DNA of 64,000 nucleotides from Spirosoma profusum (GTDB taxonomy: Bacteria; Bacteroidota; Bacteroidia; Cytophagales; Spirosomataceae). Where the stretch lies: assembly GCF_014699005.1 (NCBI RefSeq), contig NZ_JACWZY010000032.1, positions 1 through 64,000 on the forward strand, read 5' to 3'. Position 1 is the stretch's first letter; every line of letters begins with the position of its first letter. Made by a program: the position numbers and the translations under genes. Positions 45,299-54,017 of the stretch are shown in pieces. Under the pieces are notes generated by a model, which was not told where the DNA came from, ran no database searches, and was given only the letters and a program-made list of their open reading frames with translations.

Positions 45299-46168
45299 AT
45301 GGCCATGAAACCTGTTTATTTTCTGCTGTCGATTCCTTTTTTGTTCGTTCTGACACTGTCTGACCGACTCATTAGGCTGGATAGCCTATCGAACGTAGTG
45401 AAACCTGACACAGCCTGGAAACTGGTCTGGTCCGATGAGTTCAACAAGGCAGGTGCCCCTGATCCTAAAAACTGGAAATTTGAACAGGGTTTTGTCCGTA
45501 ACCATGAGATTCAGTGGTATCAGCCTCAAAATGCTCGTTGCGAAAACGGTCTGCTCGTTATCGAAGCAAAACGGGAACAACGTCCCAATCCGACGTATCG
45601 ATCCAATAGTATCGATTGGAAAACGAATCGACCAACGATTACGTATACATCGTCGAGCCTGAAAACGAGTGGATTACATCAGTGGCAATATGGTCGTTTC
45701 GACATGCGCGGACGTATCGATATCCGCTCCGGCATGTGGCCCGCCTTCTGGACGCTGGGCGCAACTGGCGAATGGCCAGCTAACGGCGAAATCGACATCA
45801 TGGAATATTACCGCAATATGCTACTGGCCAACGTAGCATGGGCTACGGATACGCGATACAAAGCCGAATGGCGAAGTGTGAAAAAGCCCATTACTACGTT
45901 CAACGATGCCGACTGGTCGAAGAAATTCCACCTCTGGCGCATGGATTGGAACGAAAACTCTATCCGGCTCTACGTCGACGGTCAACTTCTAAACGAAGTC
46001 TCATTGGCCGAAACCATTAATCAGGATGGAACGAAGCGTAACCCATTTCATCAGCCTCATTACCTGTTACTAAACCTCGCTATCGGTGGAGATAATGGTG
46101 GTGATCCGGTTCAGACGGATTTCCCCGCTCGTTTTGAAGTTGATTTCGTTCGGGTGTATCAGCAATAA
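45299..46168 (+). CDS. Secreted GH16 beta-glucanase/laminarinase-like enzyme
   Basis: The 289-residue protein has an N-terminal hydrophobic signal (MKPVYFLLSIPFLFVLTLS). The catalytic motif is GEIDIMEYYRNM (E-I-D-I-M-E, about 163-168) with nucleophile and acid/base glutamates. WKLVWSDEFN, FDMRGRIDIRSGMWPAFWTL and LLNLAIGGDNGGDP are further GH16 blocks. It hydrolyses beta-1,3 or beta-1,3-1,4 glucans outside the cell. It lies between the WG protein and the retropepsin-like gene on the opposite strand, with a MITE copy 14 bases after its stop. Confidence 0.93.
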   Translation: MAMKPVYFLLSIPFLFVLTLSDRLIRLDSLSNVVKPDTAWKLVWSDEFNKAGAPDPKNWKFEQGFVRNHEIQWYQPQNARCENGLLVIEAKREQRPNPTYRSNSIDWKTNRPTITYTSSSLKTSGLHQWQYGRFDMRGRIDIRSGMWPAFWTLGATGEWPANGEIDIMEYYRNMLLANVAWATDTRYKAEWRSVKKPITTFNDADWSKKFHLWRMDWNENSIRLYVDGQLLNEVSLAETINQDGTKRNPFHQPHYLLLNLAIGGDNGGDPVQTDFPARFEVDFVRVYQQ

Positions 46169-46182
46169 TTAGCTAGCTATTA

Positions 46183-46356
46183 GCTTGACTTTAGCCTTTC
46201 GAGAATGCCCTAAATTGGCTTGTATAGGCCTAAATACGTACTTGCTAAATTTTTGAATACCCTCATTCTAGAGCAGATGTTCAAAAATAAATCACCAACG
46301 TGGCCTATCCATCCAGGAAACGGCTATAAGCATTTTTCAAACAGCTAAAGTCGAGC
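46183..46356. mobile_element. MITE-like element, copy 2
   Basis: Identical by eye to 3186-3359, with TTA on both sides and the same imperfect terminal repeats. It is 14 bases after the GH16 stop codon and 25 bases before the retropepsin-like gene stop. Identity implies recent movement. No transposase is seen in the window. Confidence 0.75.
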
Positions 46357-46381
46357 TTAACCTATTGAAAATTTTATTAGC

Positions 46382-46987
46382 CTAGTCGAACGTAACGATG
46401 TTACGACGGTAATCAACGGAAATCTTGCCGAACTTTGAGAGGGCTGATTGCCCCAGCAACAATGGCGCTTTGGTGCTGCTCACTACGTTAGCACTCACGT
46501 TTTCAAGAACACGATCGCCGATACGTACCGATTTAAGTCGGATGATAGAGCCCGGCGAAATATCCCCGTTGGCATCCTGAAATTTCGATTTTCCGATAAT
46601 GTCATCTTCCGTGATGACGCCTTGCTTGAACATAAACTCGGCCTCTGTAGCGGAAATCGAAATCAGGCTGGCACCGGTATCCAGGATGAATTTCAACGGT
46701 AAACCATTGATTTCTACCGGGATTTTATAAACGCCGTTTTCTTTTTCCATCGCCACTTCAGTAGGGCCGTCACTAAGCTGAGTTAGGGTTGGCTTTGGCG
46801 TAGTGGTGTCTTTCTGGACGGGTTCGGCGGCTGGTTGCTTGGCTATATTGCTACGTTTGTTTCGACGCGGCTGGTGGCTTCCTGAGCGCGAACAGCCCGA
46901 GCAACCTGCTATGTAGAGCGCCGTCCAGACTAACACCAGGAATATGAAGCATCGACTAATAAGTTGGTGAATAAGTCTGGGTTTCAT
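46382..46987 (-). CDS. Retropepsin-like aspartic protease lipoprotein
   Basis: The 201-residue protein has an N-terminal helix with a cysteine after LVLVWTALYIAGC, a lipobox-like site. The protease half begins PVEINGLPLKFILDTGASLI, whose D-T-G-A-S is the active site of clan AA aspartic proteases (Asp about 105), and ends APLLLGQSALSKFGKISVD, a typical flap-end segment. Such single-domain proteases dimerise. It is the last gene of the minus-strand run that contains two caspase-like genes and an M48 protease, 53 bases after the CHASE2 gene. Confidence 0.82.
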   Translation of the reverse strand: MKPRLIHQLISRCFIFLVLVWTALYIAGCSGCSRSGSHQPRRNKRSNIAKQPAAEPVQKDTTTPKPTLTQLSDGPTEVAMEKENGVYKIPVEINGLPLKFILDTGASLISISATEAEFMFKQGVITEDDIIGKSKFQDANGDISPGSIIRLKSVRIGDRVLENVSANVVSSTKAPLLLGQSALSKFGKISVDYRRNIVTFD

Positions 46988-47040
46988 CAGGTTGTACCGG
47001 ACCTTTCGTCCAGACTTTCAAAACGGTAATTGAGTGGTGT

Positions 47041-48618
47041 CTATTGTCTCTTGTTAGGGAGTATTGCGTTTTTGAGTCCAGACTTTGTCGTTGATTCTGG
47101 TTTGGGTTCAAATACATAGGTGAAGAGTTCATTACAGACAAGCATATAGAGACCAATAATTGCAATGTTAATCAGGTGATTAAAAAACGTAATTGCCCCT
47201 AATAGAATGATAAAAGCTGCAATAAAGGCGCGTCTTGCTATAATTCCATGTGCCAGCTCGTGAAGTTTCTCGCGCCAGAAATTACGAAAACTGCGTTTTT
47301 GAGGCTTTATGTCTGGCTCCTCGGGTGGTTTTCTGTCCGAATTAGATTGTTCAGGGGGGAAAAGTAGATAACTCGCTATTGTAAATCCTATGAGCAAATA
47401 GAAAAAATAATATAGACTAACCTGATGGCTTTCAGCCAGTAAATTCAGTAATAAATTAATTAACAGAATTGATCCGTGCATCGGACCAACGAGCGTTTGA
47501 TGGATGTCACGGTTAGGATCTTCGAAAACACCTATAAAGACAATCGTTTTTTTATGTTCTTTCTGATTAGTATCGAGTTGTTCTAAAAATAATTTACGTC
47601 CATTATATGCGGATGTATCCGTATCTGTAACCTGACCCAGGTAAAACAAATTGCTGCGAAAATCATAAGCAAACTCCTGTAATTCAGCCTCATTTTTTCT
47701 AAGAGTGGATGTAGGGAGCGATTCTCGAAGAAAGTTTACAAACCTGGTCCATACAGATTCATCAGGGTCCCGACTAACGTCTTCATTATCTATCCAGAAG
47801 TCAGGTATAAAGGCAGGTGGAGGTTTGGATATCAGGTCTTTTCTCGTAGGTATTGATGGATACAATTTGAGTCTTTTGTAAAGGACATACGGCAAACTTG
47901 GTTGTGATTGACTAGTGTCTTTATTAATACTAACAGGCTTATAAGAAAAGTATGTTTCGTCGTAATATTTTGTAATATCGACCGATCCACCAGCCATCAA
48001 GTCTGAATCAATGGCTGAAGTATTGGACAGGTTTTTGTTCTCCTCCAGGCCGCTTTGAGCCAGTACTAGTTTTCCCTTTTTGTTGAGCGAATAAAGGGCG
48101 GTTCGCAGGGTACTGTCTATCAGAGAATCTGGTGAGAATTCAGGGAAGAGCAAGTCGCAAACCACTAAGTCTACCTTGGAGCTATCGGAAAATGCCTCGA
48201 GTGTTTGTAAAAACTGAGTTAGTTTCTTACGATCCGTAATTACCTGATTCGATTTCCAGGTTTCGTTTAGCGAAGGATCTGGAATTAACGCCATGTCATG
48301 CGATACGTCGACAAGCAAAAGACGATTATTGCCGAGCAATACGTCGGGGGATTGATTCCAGTGAAGGTAGCTTTTAAAACGATGAAGTTTGGAGAATAAA
48401 GTTACTTGCTCTTCGAGCAAAAGCGGATAATTACTTGAACAGCCAATGGTGAACAGGGTTAGTAAAAGTGCATTGCCAAAAGAAAATAACCCGCGAAAAA
48501 GCTTCCGTTTACGTTTTCCTCCTCTATACCGAATTAGCGTCAATAGATAAAAAATAAGCGCCGACAGGGCTATAAAAAGTACTGCTTCGAGCAGTATATT
48601 GTGCCAGATTTCGATCAT
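47041..48618 (-). CDS. CHASE2-domain membrane protein
   Basis: The 525-residue protein has N-terminal helices (about 8-28 and 44-62), a large extracytoplasmic region (about 63-375) and more helices (about 385-430 and 470-505). The extracytoplasmic region includes RLLLVDVSHDMALIPDP near its start, KLVLAQSGLEENK, and KTIVFIGVFEDPNRDIHQTL, followed by VGPMHGSILLINLLLN. These are CHASE2 sensor patterns (D-H-x-T and P-M-H-G). CHASE2 is normally fused to a cyclase, kinase or other output domain, but none is present. Its ATG overlaps the preceding stop by four bases (ATGA), so it is coupled to the secreted protein gene. Confidence 0.75.
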   Translation of the reverse strand: MIEIWHNILLEAVLFIALSALIFYLLTLIRYRGGKRKRKLFRGLFSFGNALLLTLFTIGCSSNYPLLLEEQVTLFSKLHRFKSYLHWNQSPDVLLGNNRLLLVDVSHDMALIPDPSLNETWKSNQVITDRKKLTQFLQTLEAFSDSSKVDLVVCDLLFPEFSPDSLIDSTLRTALYSLNKKGKLVLAQSGLEENKNLSNTSAIDSDLMAGGSVDITKYYDETYFSYKPVSINKDTSQSQPSLPYVLYKRLKLYPSIPTRKDLISKPPPAFIPDFWIDNEDVSRDPDESVWTRFVNFLRESLPTSTLRKNEAELQEFAYDFRSNLFYLGQVTDTDTSAYNGRKLFLEQLDTNQKEHKKTIVFIGVFEDPNRDIHQTLVGPMHGSILLINLLLNLLAESHQVSLYYFFYLLIGFTIASYLLFPPEQSNSDRKPPEEPDIKPQKRSFRNFWREKLHELAHGIIARRAFIAAFIILLGAITFFNHLINIAIIGLYMLVCNELFTYVFEPKPESTTKSGLKNAILPNKRQ

Positions 48619-49442
48619 GGCTCACAACTGATTTTTTCCGCCCGAAGCAAATTTTTGGCGACCCGACGTAAGGCTGAATTATACAACGCCGGGCTAACGC
48701 ACTGTTTTCCGCCCCAATTTTGGGTTAAGAAAGATACTAACTCATCAGGGAGTTCGGTACAGGCTGGCGAATCGTTCGATGTCCAGTCCCGAAGCGAACG
48801 TACGAGCTGTGCCCTATCATCGACCGATAAAAAATAAAAGGTCACCGGGTGAACTTCATCGACCATTGTAACCGTAGCAGGTAAATAACGACCTGCTGGG
48901 AGCTCTGGTAACATACCCGCATACAGTAACAATTCTGTACGGTCGGCATTCAGGGGCAAGGCATGGTTTTTTTCATTAACGGTAAGCGTAAAGCGGGTAT
49001 CGGGGTTGAGGTTTCCCAGCGGAATACGTAGCGTATCCAGCACAACGGTTGTATCCTGAAAAAAGCACCGTTGGCTGTCGCCTGGTTTGGCTTGTGTATT
49101 TAAGTCACCCCGTCCGGCCGCAGTACTGGCCGCGACAGCAAAGAACGTTGCTTCGCCATTGTTTCCAAGTCGCCAAAACCGTACTCTTTTATCCGGATAA
49201 TGAATCGCCACCTGAAAGCGTGTTAGTTTATTATTATTTGATTTCCACTTCATTAGAGCGTAAATCAGGTCATTGGTAGCCTTCGTTTCATTGCCCGTAA
49301 TCTTATCAACAGTTTCGGCAAGTTCACGATAAGCCTGAACTGAGCCTGGACATAAGCCAACTCGGTATTTCCCTTGCCCCAATCCGACTAAAGGGATTAG
49401 TGTGACCAGCAGAAAGCTGAATATTACGTTATGCCTTGCCAT
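48615..49442 (-). CDS. Secreted protein of unknown function in caspase cluster
   Basis: A 275-residue product from the ATG at 49442 (MARHNVIFSFLLVTLIPLVG), a signal peptide. The frame extends eight residues earlier but without need. The mature part is soluble and beta-rich with several cysteines (VGLCPGSVQAYRELAETVD; QRCFFQDTT; SPACTELPDE; KQCVSPAL). I do not recognise a family. It starts 27 bases after the caspase gene and overlaps the CHASE2 gene start by four bases, indicating the same operon. Confidence 0.7.
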   Translation of the reverse strand: MARHNVIFSFLLVTLIPLVGLGQGKYRVGLCPGSVQAYRELAETVDKITGNETKATNDLIYALMKWKSNNNKLTRFQVAIHYPDKRVRFWRLGNNGEATFFAVAASTAAGRGDLNTQAKPGDSQRCFFQDTTVVLDTLRIPLGNLNPDTRFTLTVNEKNHALPLNADRTELLLYAGMLPELPAGRYLPATVTMVDEVHPVTFYFLSVDDRAQLVRSLRDWTSNDSPACTELPDELVSFLTQNWGGKQCVSPALYNSALRRVAKNLLRAEKISCEP

Positions 49443-49469
49443 AGTTACACCATTAGAAGTATACACAGT

Positions 49470-50753
49470 TTACTTGTCTAGTTTTTCCAGTATTTCTTCA
49501 AGACGACGAATAATTGAAGGCAAATCACTACGTGCCTGCTGCACGAGTTGGCGGGGGCGCTCGGAGTACTTCTGGATAACCTGGTAACGCTCGTTAACTT
49601 CGTTGGCACTGTTCTGCACCCATTTCGTGTCCGTATCAAATTGCTGCTGGCAACGGGGCGATAAATTGCCAATGCGATTGAATAGTACCTTATTCAGACT
49701 ATCGTAGAACGACTTCTGATTGGTATAGAACTTTGAAAACGACTGGGCGTACTCCTCGGCATTGTCGGTAGTTATGTGCTCGTTCATATCCCGCAGCAGA
49801 GGCATGTCTTCCCTGATACCTGCCAGTGCCCGTTCATTGACAAACTTATCCAGCGCTGGGCATGGTCCCTCTGCTTTGGGCGCTATGGATCGGCTGGCGG
49901 AAGTAGTTGCTACGTTCGATGGGACAAAAGGTGTTAGGTTAAGAACGAATTGCGGATTCTGTTGTCGTTTGTTTTGTTGCGCCATGGTTTCTGTGCGCTT
50001 CTTTACGTCATCCAGCAGCGTTTTCCAACTGAGGGGTAGTGGATTTTTCCAATTCAGCGAACACCAGTCATTGAATGCATTCTCAAGAGAAATGCTCATC
50101 CAGCCTCCTTTTGAGTCGCTGTGGGAAGATTGTTTGGGACGAGAGCTGCTCATCAGTATACCACCCTGCCAGTTTCGGAACAGCGCTTTTATCCGTTCAG
50201 GAGCCAGACTTGTTGAAGGCATAATATCAATAGCTCGGCCACTGCTGACGGCTATGGGCGGGTCGGTAAGATAGGTGTTACAAGCATCGGCAATGGCGAT
50301 GGTCATTCGCGGATTTTTGGCCTGAATTCGGGCGTAGAGTTCGCTCAGGCTGCGTGCCGATGCGGTAATGGTGGCCGGGTCGGCGTTAGCTTTTCCGACA
50401 ATGAGTGATGGGAAATCATTCTGACGACTGTTGAATCCATGTCCGGCAAAATAAAAAAACACGACATCATCTTTCCCAACATTCAAACTACTAAGCACTT
50501 TGTCCAACTCATCAGCCCGGCAATCAGTAGCGTAGCGTCCGATTATTTCTGGTTTTAGGCCACTGTATTGAGCAATATTCTGGGCCAAACCATTGTTGCC
50601 CGTGAGAGAACTGTATGTTTTAAGATTATTGCCGCCAATACTTGGATCATCGGTATCCGCAAAAACGATGAAATGAAGCGTTTGACCTTTGGCTGTTGAT
50701 AGATTTATCAGCAGTGTCAGTAGTAGACTTAAGAGGTAAAGGTTTCTGGTCAT
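49470..50753 (-). CDS. Caspase-family (C14) peptidase, secreted
   Basis: The 427-residue protein has a signal peptide (MTRNLYLLSLLLTLLINLST, cleaved near AKGQ). The catalytic histidine is in DDVVFFYFAGHGFNSRQ (about residue 103) and the cysteine in MTIAIADACNTYLTD (about 157), the H-G and D-x-C dyad of metacaspase-type C14 proteases. The C-terminal about 150 residues are helical and lack known motifs. Exported caspase-like proteins are unusual but known in bacteria. The gene is 37 bases from the M48 gene stop. Confidence 0.85.
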   Translation of the reverse strand: MTRNLYLLSLLLTLLINLSTAKGQTLHFIVFADTDDPSIGGNNLKTYSSLTGNNGLAQNIAQYSGLKPEIIGRYATDCRADELDKVLSSLNVGKDDVVFFYFAGHGFNSRQNDFPSLIVGKANADPATITASARSLSELYARIQAKNPRMTIAIADACNTYLTDPPIAVSSGRAIDIMPSTSLAPERIKALFRNWQGGILMSSSRPKQSSHSDSKGGWMSISLENAFNDWCSLNWKNPLPLSWKTLLDDVKKRTETMAQQNKRQQNPQFVLNLTPFVPSNVATTSASRSIAPKAEGPCPALDKFVNERALAGIREDMPLLRDMNEHITTDNAEEYAQSFSKFYTNQKSFYDSLNKVLFNRIGNLSPRCQQQFDTDTKWVQNSANEVNERYQVIQKYSERPRQLVQQARSDLPSIIRRLEEILEKLDK

Positions 50754-50790
50754 CGGGAAGGGTAGGGATAAACTAGGCGAATAGGAACAA

Positions 50791-52302
50791 TTACTTTTTC
50801 GATTTAGGACGGACTGGTTTTGGTGCTGGCTTCAGACGCAATCGTTTCACCATTGCCTTATGTTGTTCGGCGTTGACAATCGCTTTTGAGAAGTTAGCGT
50901 TGGCGTAGGCTGTTGATAGTAAAAAGTTTACGTGATTAAACCGGTCACGGGCGCGGGGATGCGAGGCATAAATCGACTCTCGTTTTTCGGGGGCGACCGG
51001 CTTTTCGGGGATGTCATCGGTTTTTTCGCCCATCATCTGAAGCATCATGTTGGTAGCCTCCACGTCGCGTAGCGATTCGGCATCATCCAGCGCTAGTTTC
51101 TTCCATAGATTGCCAGCCTCGCGGGGGTCATAACCTGCATCATACATATACCGTAAGCCAATTCGGTCGGCCTGGGTTTCCTGTGTGCGGCTGTATTCAC
51201 TGACGTACATTTCCGATAGCATACCAACAGCCAGAGCAGGTACTGTACTACTTGTCGTAATAGTCGAAACGGCTATGATTGCGTTGCTGGCATCTTTCCA
51301 GTTTTTGCGTTTGCGGAAATTCTTTGAGTGATGTTTTTGCGTTACGTGGGCGATTTCGTGGCTAATGACGGCTGCAAGCTGGGCTTCATTGCTGATCCTT
51401 CTCAGCATTCCGGTATGAATAATTACGGCTCCATTCGGAAAAGCTGATGCATTAAGCGATTCATCTTCAACTAAATAATACTTGAAATCAATATGGTCGG
51501 GGTGATCAATAGGTAGGGTGCGGATGTATTCAGGGACAATTTTGCGCCCTATGCTATTGACGTAATCCTGAAGAACATTGTCGGTAATAAAGGTGCGATT
51601 AAACCCTTTCCCCAGGTTTAATCGATTCTTATCGACTTGCATCCCTAGCTCAACTCCGCGCCGAAGCAGACGATCATCGCTGTTCGATTCAACTGGCCGG
51701 GCAGTGCCCCGCGTTACGTAGATAATGCCATCTATTTCACGTTTGCCGTGTACGTTTAATTCGCATCCTAGCTGGAGTTCATTAAATGACTCAAATTTCT
51801 TGTCTCTCCATTCATTCTGTCCTTTCAGAGTAACGCCACTATTCAGTGCCACCAACTGCCCATCCACAGATGCCTGATTCCCCTCCAGAAACTCGTACAG
51901 ACCTTTTAGCCCGGTATTGCCATAATAATCGTCGGCCAATACAACTTCTTTGGCGGTATTTTTCAGGCTGCGCTGGTAGTGATCTATCCGTAAATTGACT
52001 TTCATGCCCGACTTGATAGCTTCTGGTATTAGCTGATCGTCAGGTTTTAACTTTTCCATCTTTCGATTGCCCAGCGATTTTTTCAAAAACAGGCTGTTTT
52101 TGTTGATGCTAATTGTTGAATACCGAAGGTCAAGGTCGCTTTCGATATATACCGTCATCGTCTGATACGGTGGCTTGAACAACAAAACCGTTGCGTTATC
52201 AAATTCTTTGTCGAGTGGCACTTCGACCATTGGCGTTTGAGCTGCGAGCTGTTGAGCCAACACCAGGAAAAATAATAATCGGAGAGGGGAGTGGATTTTC
52301 AT
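50791..52302 (-). CDS. M48-family zinc metalloprotease
   Basis: The 503-residue protein has a signal peptide (MKIHSPLRLLFFLVLAQQLAAQ). The zinc motif is AAVISHEIAHVTQKHHSKN (H-E-I-A-H, about residue 316), preceded by ASAFPNGAVIIHTGMLRR and followed by QETQADRIGLRYMYDAGYD, where the glutamate-bearing E-x-x-A-D segment provides the third ligand. This matches BepA/LoiP-type periplasmic M48 peptidases. The N-terminal half is an added beta-rich region of about 230 residues. Envelope protein quality control is a typical role. The gene lies between the two caspase genes. Confidence 0.9.
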   Translation of the reverse strand: MKIHSPLRLLFFLVLAQQLAAQTPMVEVPLDKEFDNATVLLFKPPYQTMTVYIESDLDLRYSTISINKNSLFLKKSLGNRKMEKLKPDDQLIPEAIKSGMKVNLRIDHYQRSLKNTAKEVVLADDYYGNTGLKGLYEFLEGNQASVDGQLVALNSGVTLKGQNEWRDKKFESFNELQLGCELNVHGKREIDGIIYVTRGTARPVESNSDDRLLRRGVELGMQVDKNRLNLGKGFNRTFITDNVLQDYVNSIGRKIVPEYIRTLPIDHPDHIDFKYYLVEDESLNASAFPNGAVIIHTGMLRRISNEAQLAAVISHEIAHVTQKHHSKNFRKRKNWKDASNAIIAVSTITTSSTVPALAVGMLSEMYVSEYSRTQETQADRIGLRYMYDAGYDPREAGNLWKKLALDDAESLRDVEATNMMLQMMGEKTDDIPEKPVAPEKRESIYASHPRARDRFNHVNFLLSTAYANANFSKAIVNAEQHKAMVKRLRLKPAPKPVRPKSKK

Positions 52303-52323
52303 CGGTGTTATAAAAAAATCACC

Positions 52324-53853
52324 TTAAAAAATAAGATCGTCGGCGGTTTGATTCAGATAGTCAGGGCGTTGTGGTGGTTTCTCCTGTTTAGACATTTCAA
52401 GCACATCACTCCGAACGCTCTTCATGGTCTGTTCCAGGGTATTGCCTTTCTTCAGATGTCGAAGCAAAGCCTCCGTGTAATAGCCGTTTTTCCCTGGTCC
52501 ATTCCAGGCTTTTGTACCGGCCATAGTAGCCTGTGCCACACAGCAGTTCCGGATAAAATTTTCGACCACAATAGGCGCGAATGGAGGGAGGGGAAAACGA
52601 TCTTTCGTAGCCGTTCCTGTAGTTTTCGCGGTTAATGAGGACGTAGTTTTAAGGCCCTTCAACGCAGTTTCTCGGCAAGCATCGAGCACAATCATACAGA
52701 ATTTCGGGTTGGCTTGCTGAAGTTGTTCGATCAGGGTTGTAATCAGTAAGGCATTTTCAGTGAGTTCCTGAACGTACTGATCCGTTACAGAAAATTCACC
52801 CATATCAACGGGAAGTAAATAATTAGTGCCATTATACTGCAATCCGTGACCAGCGAAATAAAAGAAAGCCAGGTCGGCATTTGTTGCAGCCTGGCAAAAA
52901 GCCTTGATTTTTTCCTTGAGAAGTTTTCCTTTTGTATCCTTTACCAGGGTAGTCGAGAATCCAAGCTTATTGAGCCGGATATTCATAGAATCTGCATCAT
53001 TTATTGGCTGATTTTTGAGTTCGGCGTAATAGGTGTATTCAGAATTGCCAATGATTAATGCTACCCGTTTCCCGGTAAACGTAGAAGTAGATTTTGTGCT
53101 GCCTGATTCGCCCGAACGGGATAATCCGCGCAAACGAGCCGCGGCATCGGGATAGCCCGGTTTTAGATTCAGCGCCTTGTTGTAATAATCCGATGCGCGC
53201 GTTAAGTCATTTTTTCGCTCGTAGGCTTCGCCCAAATCCGTAAATACACGATGGGCTTCTCCATGCTTACGGTTCAGACTTTGCTGAAAATCGGCAATGG
53301 CATCATCTATTTTTCCGCTGTACATTTTGGCCCTACCCCTGTTTCGATACGGATAGGGAGAAGTCGGATTCAGATCAATCCCCTTCTGTGCAATAGTGAG
53401 CGCTTCGGAATAACGACCAAGCTTAACCCGACAGTAACTTAATCCGCTATAGTAATTTGCTTCTCTGGGTTTCAGTTTAATGGCTCGCTCATAATCGGTA
53501 GCGGCCCGGTCATACTCATGAATCTGCACCCTTAAGTAAGCGCGCTGGGCGTAATAGCGGGCTGACGTATCGACAAGCGCAATGGCAGCGGTAGCATCAG
53601 CAATGGCGTCATCAAATCGCTCCAGTCTCCCCCGCACGATGGCTCGTCCAAGCAAAGCGGCATCGGCCAGGGGTTGTATGCGAAGGGCTTCCGTATAGAG
53701 ACGTTCTGCCTCGACATAGTTGGTTTCCCGATCTGCCCGATTAACCCATTCCTGTGCCGTCTGGGACAGAGCGGTGCCCGTCGACAGGAACATCGTCCAG
53801 CCGAGTATACAGAAAATTGATAGGTACTTTGAATTGAAAATACACCTGCCCAT
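52324..53853 (-). CDS. TPR-caspase (C14) protein
   Basis: The 509-residue protein has a signal (MGRCIFNSKYLSIFCILGWT). TPR repeats (about 30-225) include SARYYAQRAYLRVQIHEYDR and GEAYERKNDLTRASDYYNKA. The caspase domain begins KRVALIIGNSEYTYYAELK, with the histidine in AFFYFAGHGLQYNGTNYLLP (about 335) and the cysteine in MIVLDACRETALKG (about 392). TPR repeats usually bind partner proteins. The start is 21 bases from the M48 gene, and it heads the protease part of the run. Confidence 0.9.
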   Translation of the reverse strand: MGRCIFNSKYLSIFCILGWTMFLSTGTALSQTAQEWVNRADRETNYVEAERLYTEALRIQPLADAALLGRAIVRGRLERFDDAIADATAAIALVDTSARYYAQRAYLRVQIHEYDRAATDYERAIKLKPREANYYSGLSYCRVKLGRYSEALTIAQKGIDLNPTSPYPYRNRGRAKMYSGKIDDAIADFQQSLNRKHGEAHRVFTDLGEAYERKNDLTRASDYYNKALNLKPGYPDAAARLRGLSRSGESGSTKSTSTFTGKRVALIIGNSEYTYYAELKNQPINDADSMNIRLNKLGFSTTLVKDTKGKLLKEKIKAFCQAATNADLAFFYFAGHGLQYNGTNYLLPVDMGEFSVTDQYVQELTENALLITTLIEQLQQANPKFCMIVLDACRETALKGLKTTSSLTAKTTGTATKDRFPLPPFAPIVVENFIRNCCVAQATMAGTKAWNGPGKNGYYTEALLRHLKKGNTLEQTMKSVRSDVLEMSKQEKPPQRPDYLNQTADDLIF

Positions 53854-54017
53854 TTTTCGATATACTTAACACGTGGATAGTTGATTGGCATGCCAACCTG
53901 GATTGGTACCAAATGTAACTAATGAAGGTGTTAAATCTAGAAAACCTAAGCGGTAAAGTCAATACAGGAGTTTAACTCCTTATCTTTAAATCAGCCTGTT
54001 AGCGTACAGCCCACTGC
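53854..54017 (-). promoter_or_regulatory. Short intergenic region within the cluster
   Basis: This 164-base gap contains the perfect 15-bp palindrome AGGAGTTTAACTCCT (53966-53980). It could be a weak terminator for the upstream gene or an operator for the protease genes. No typical promoter consensus is clear. Confidence 0.3.
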
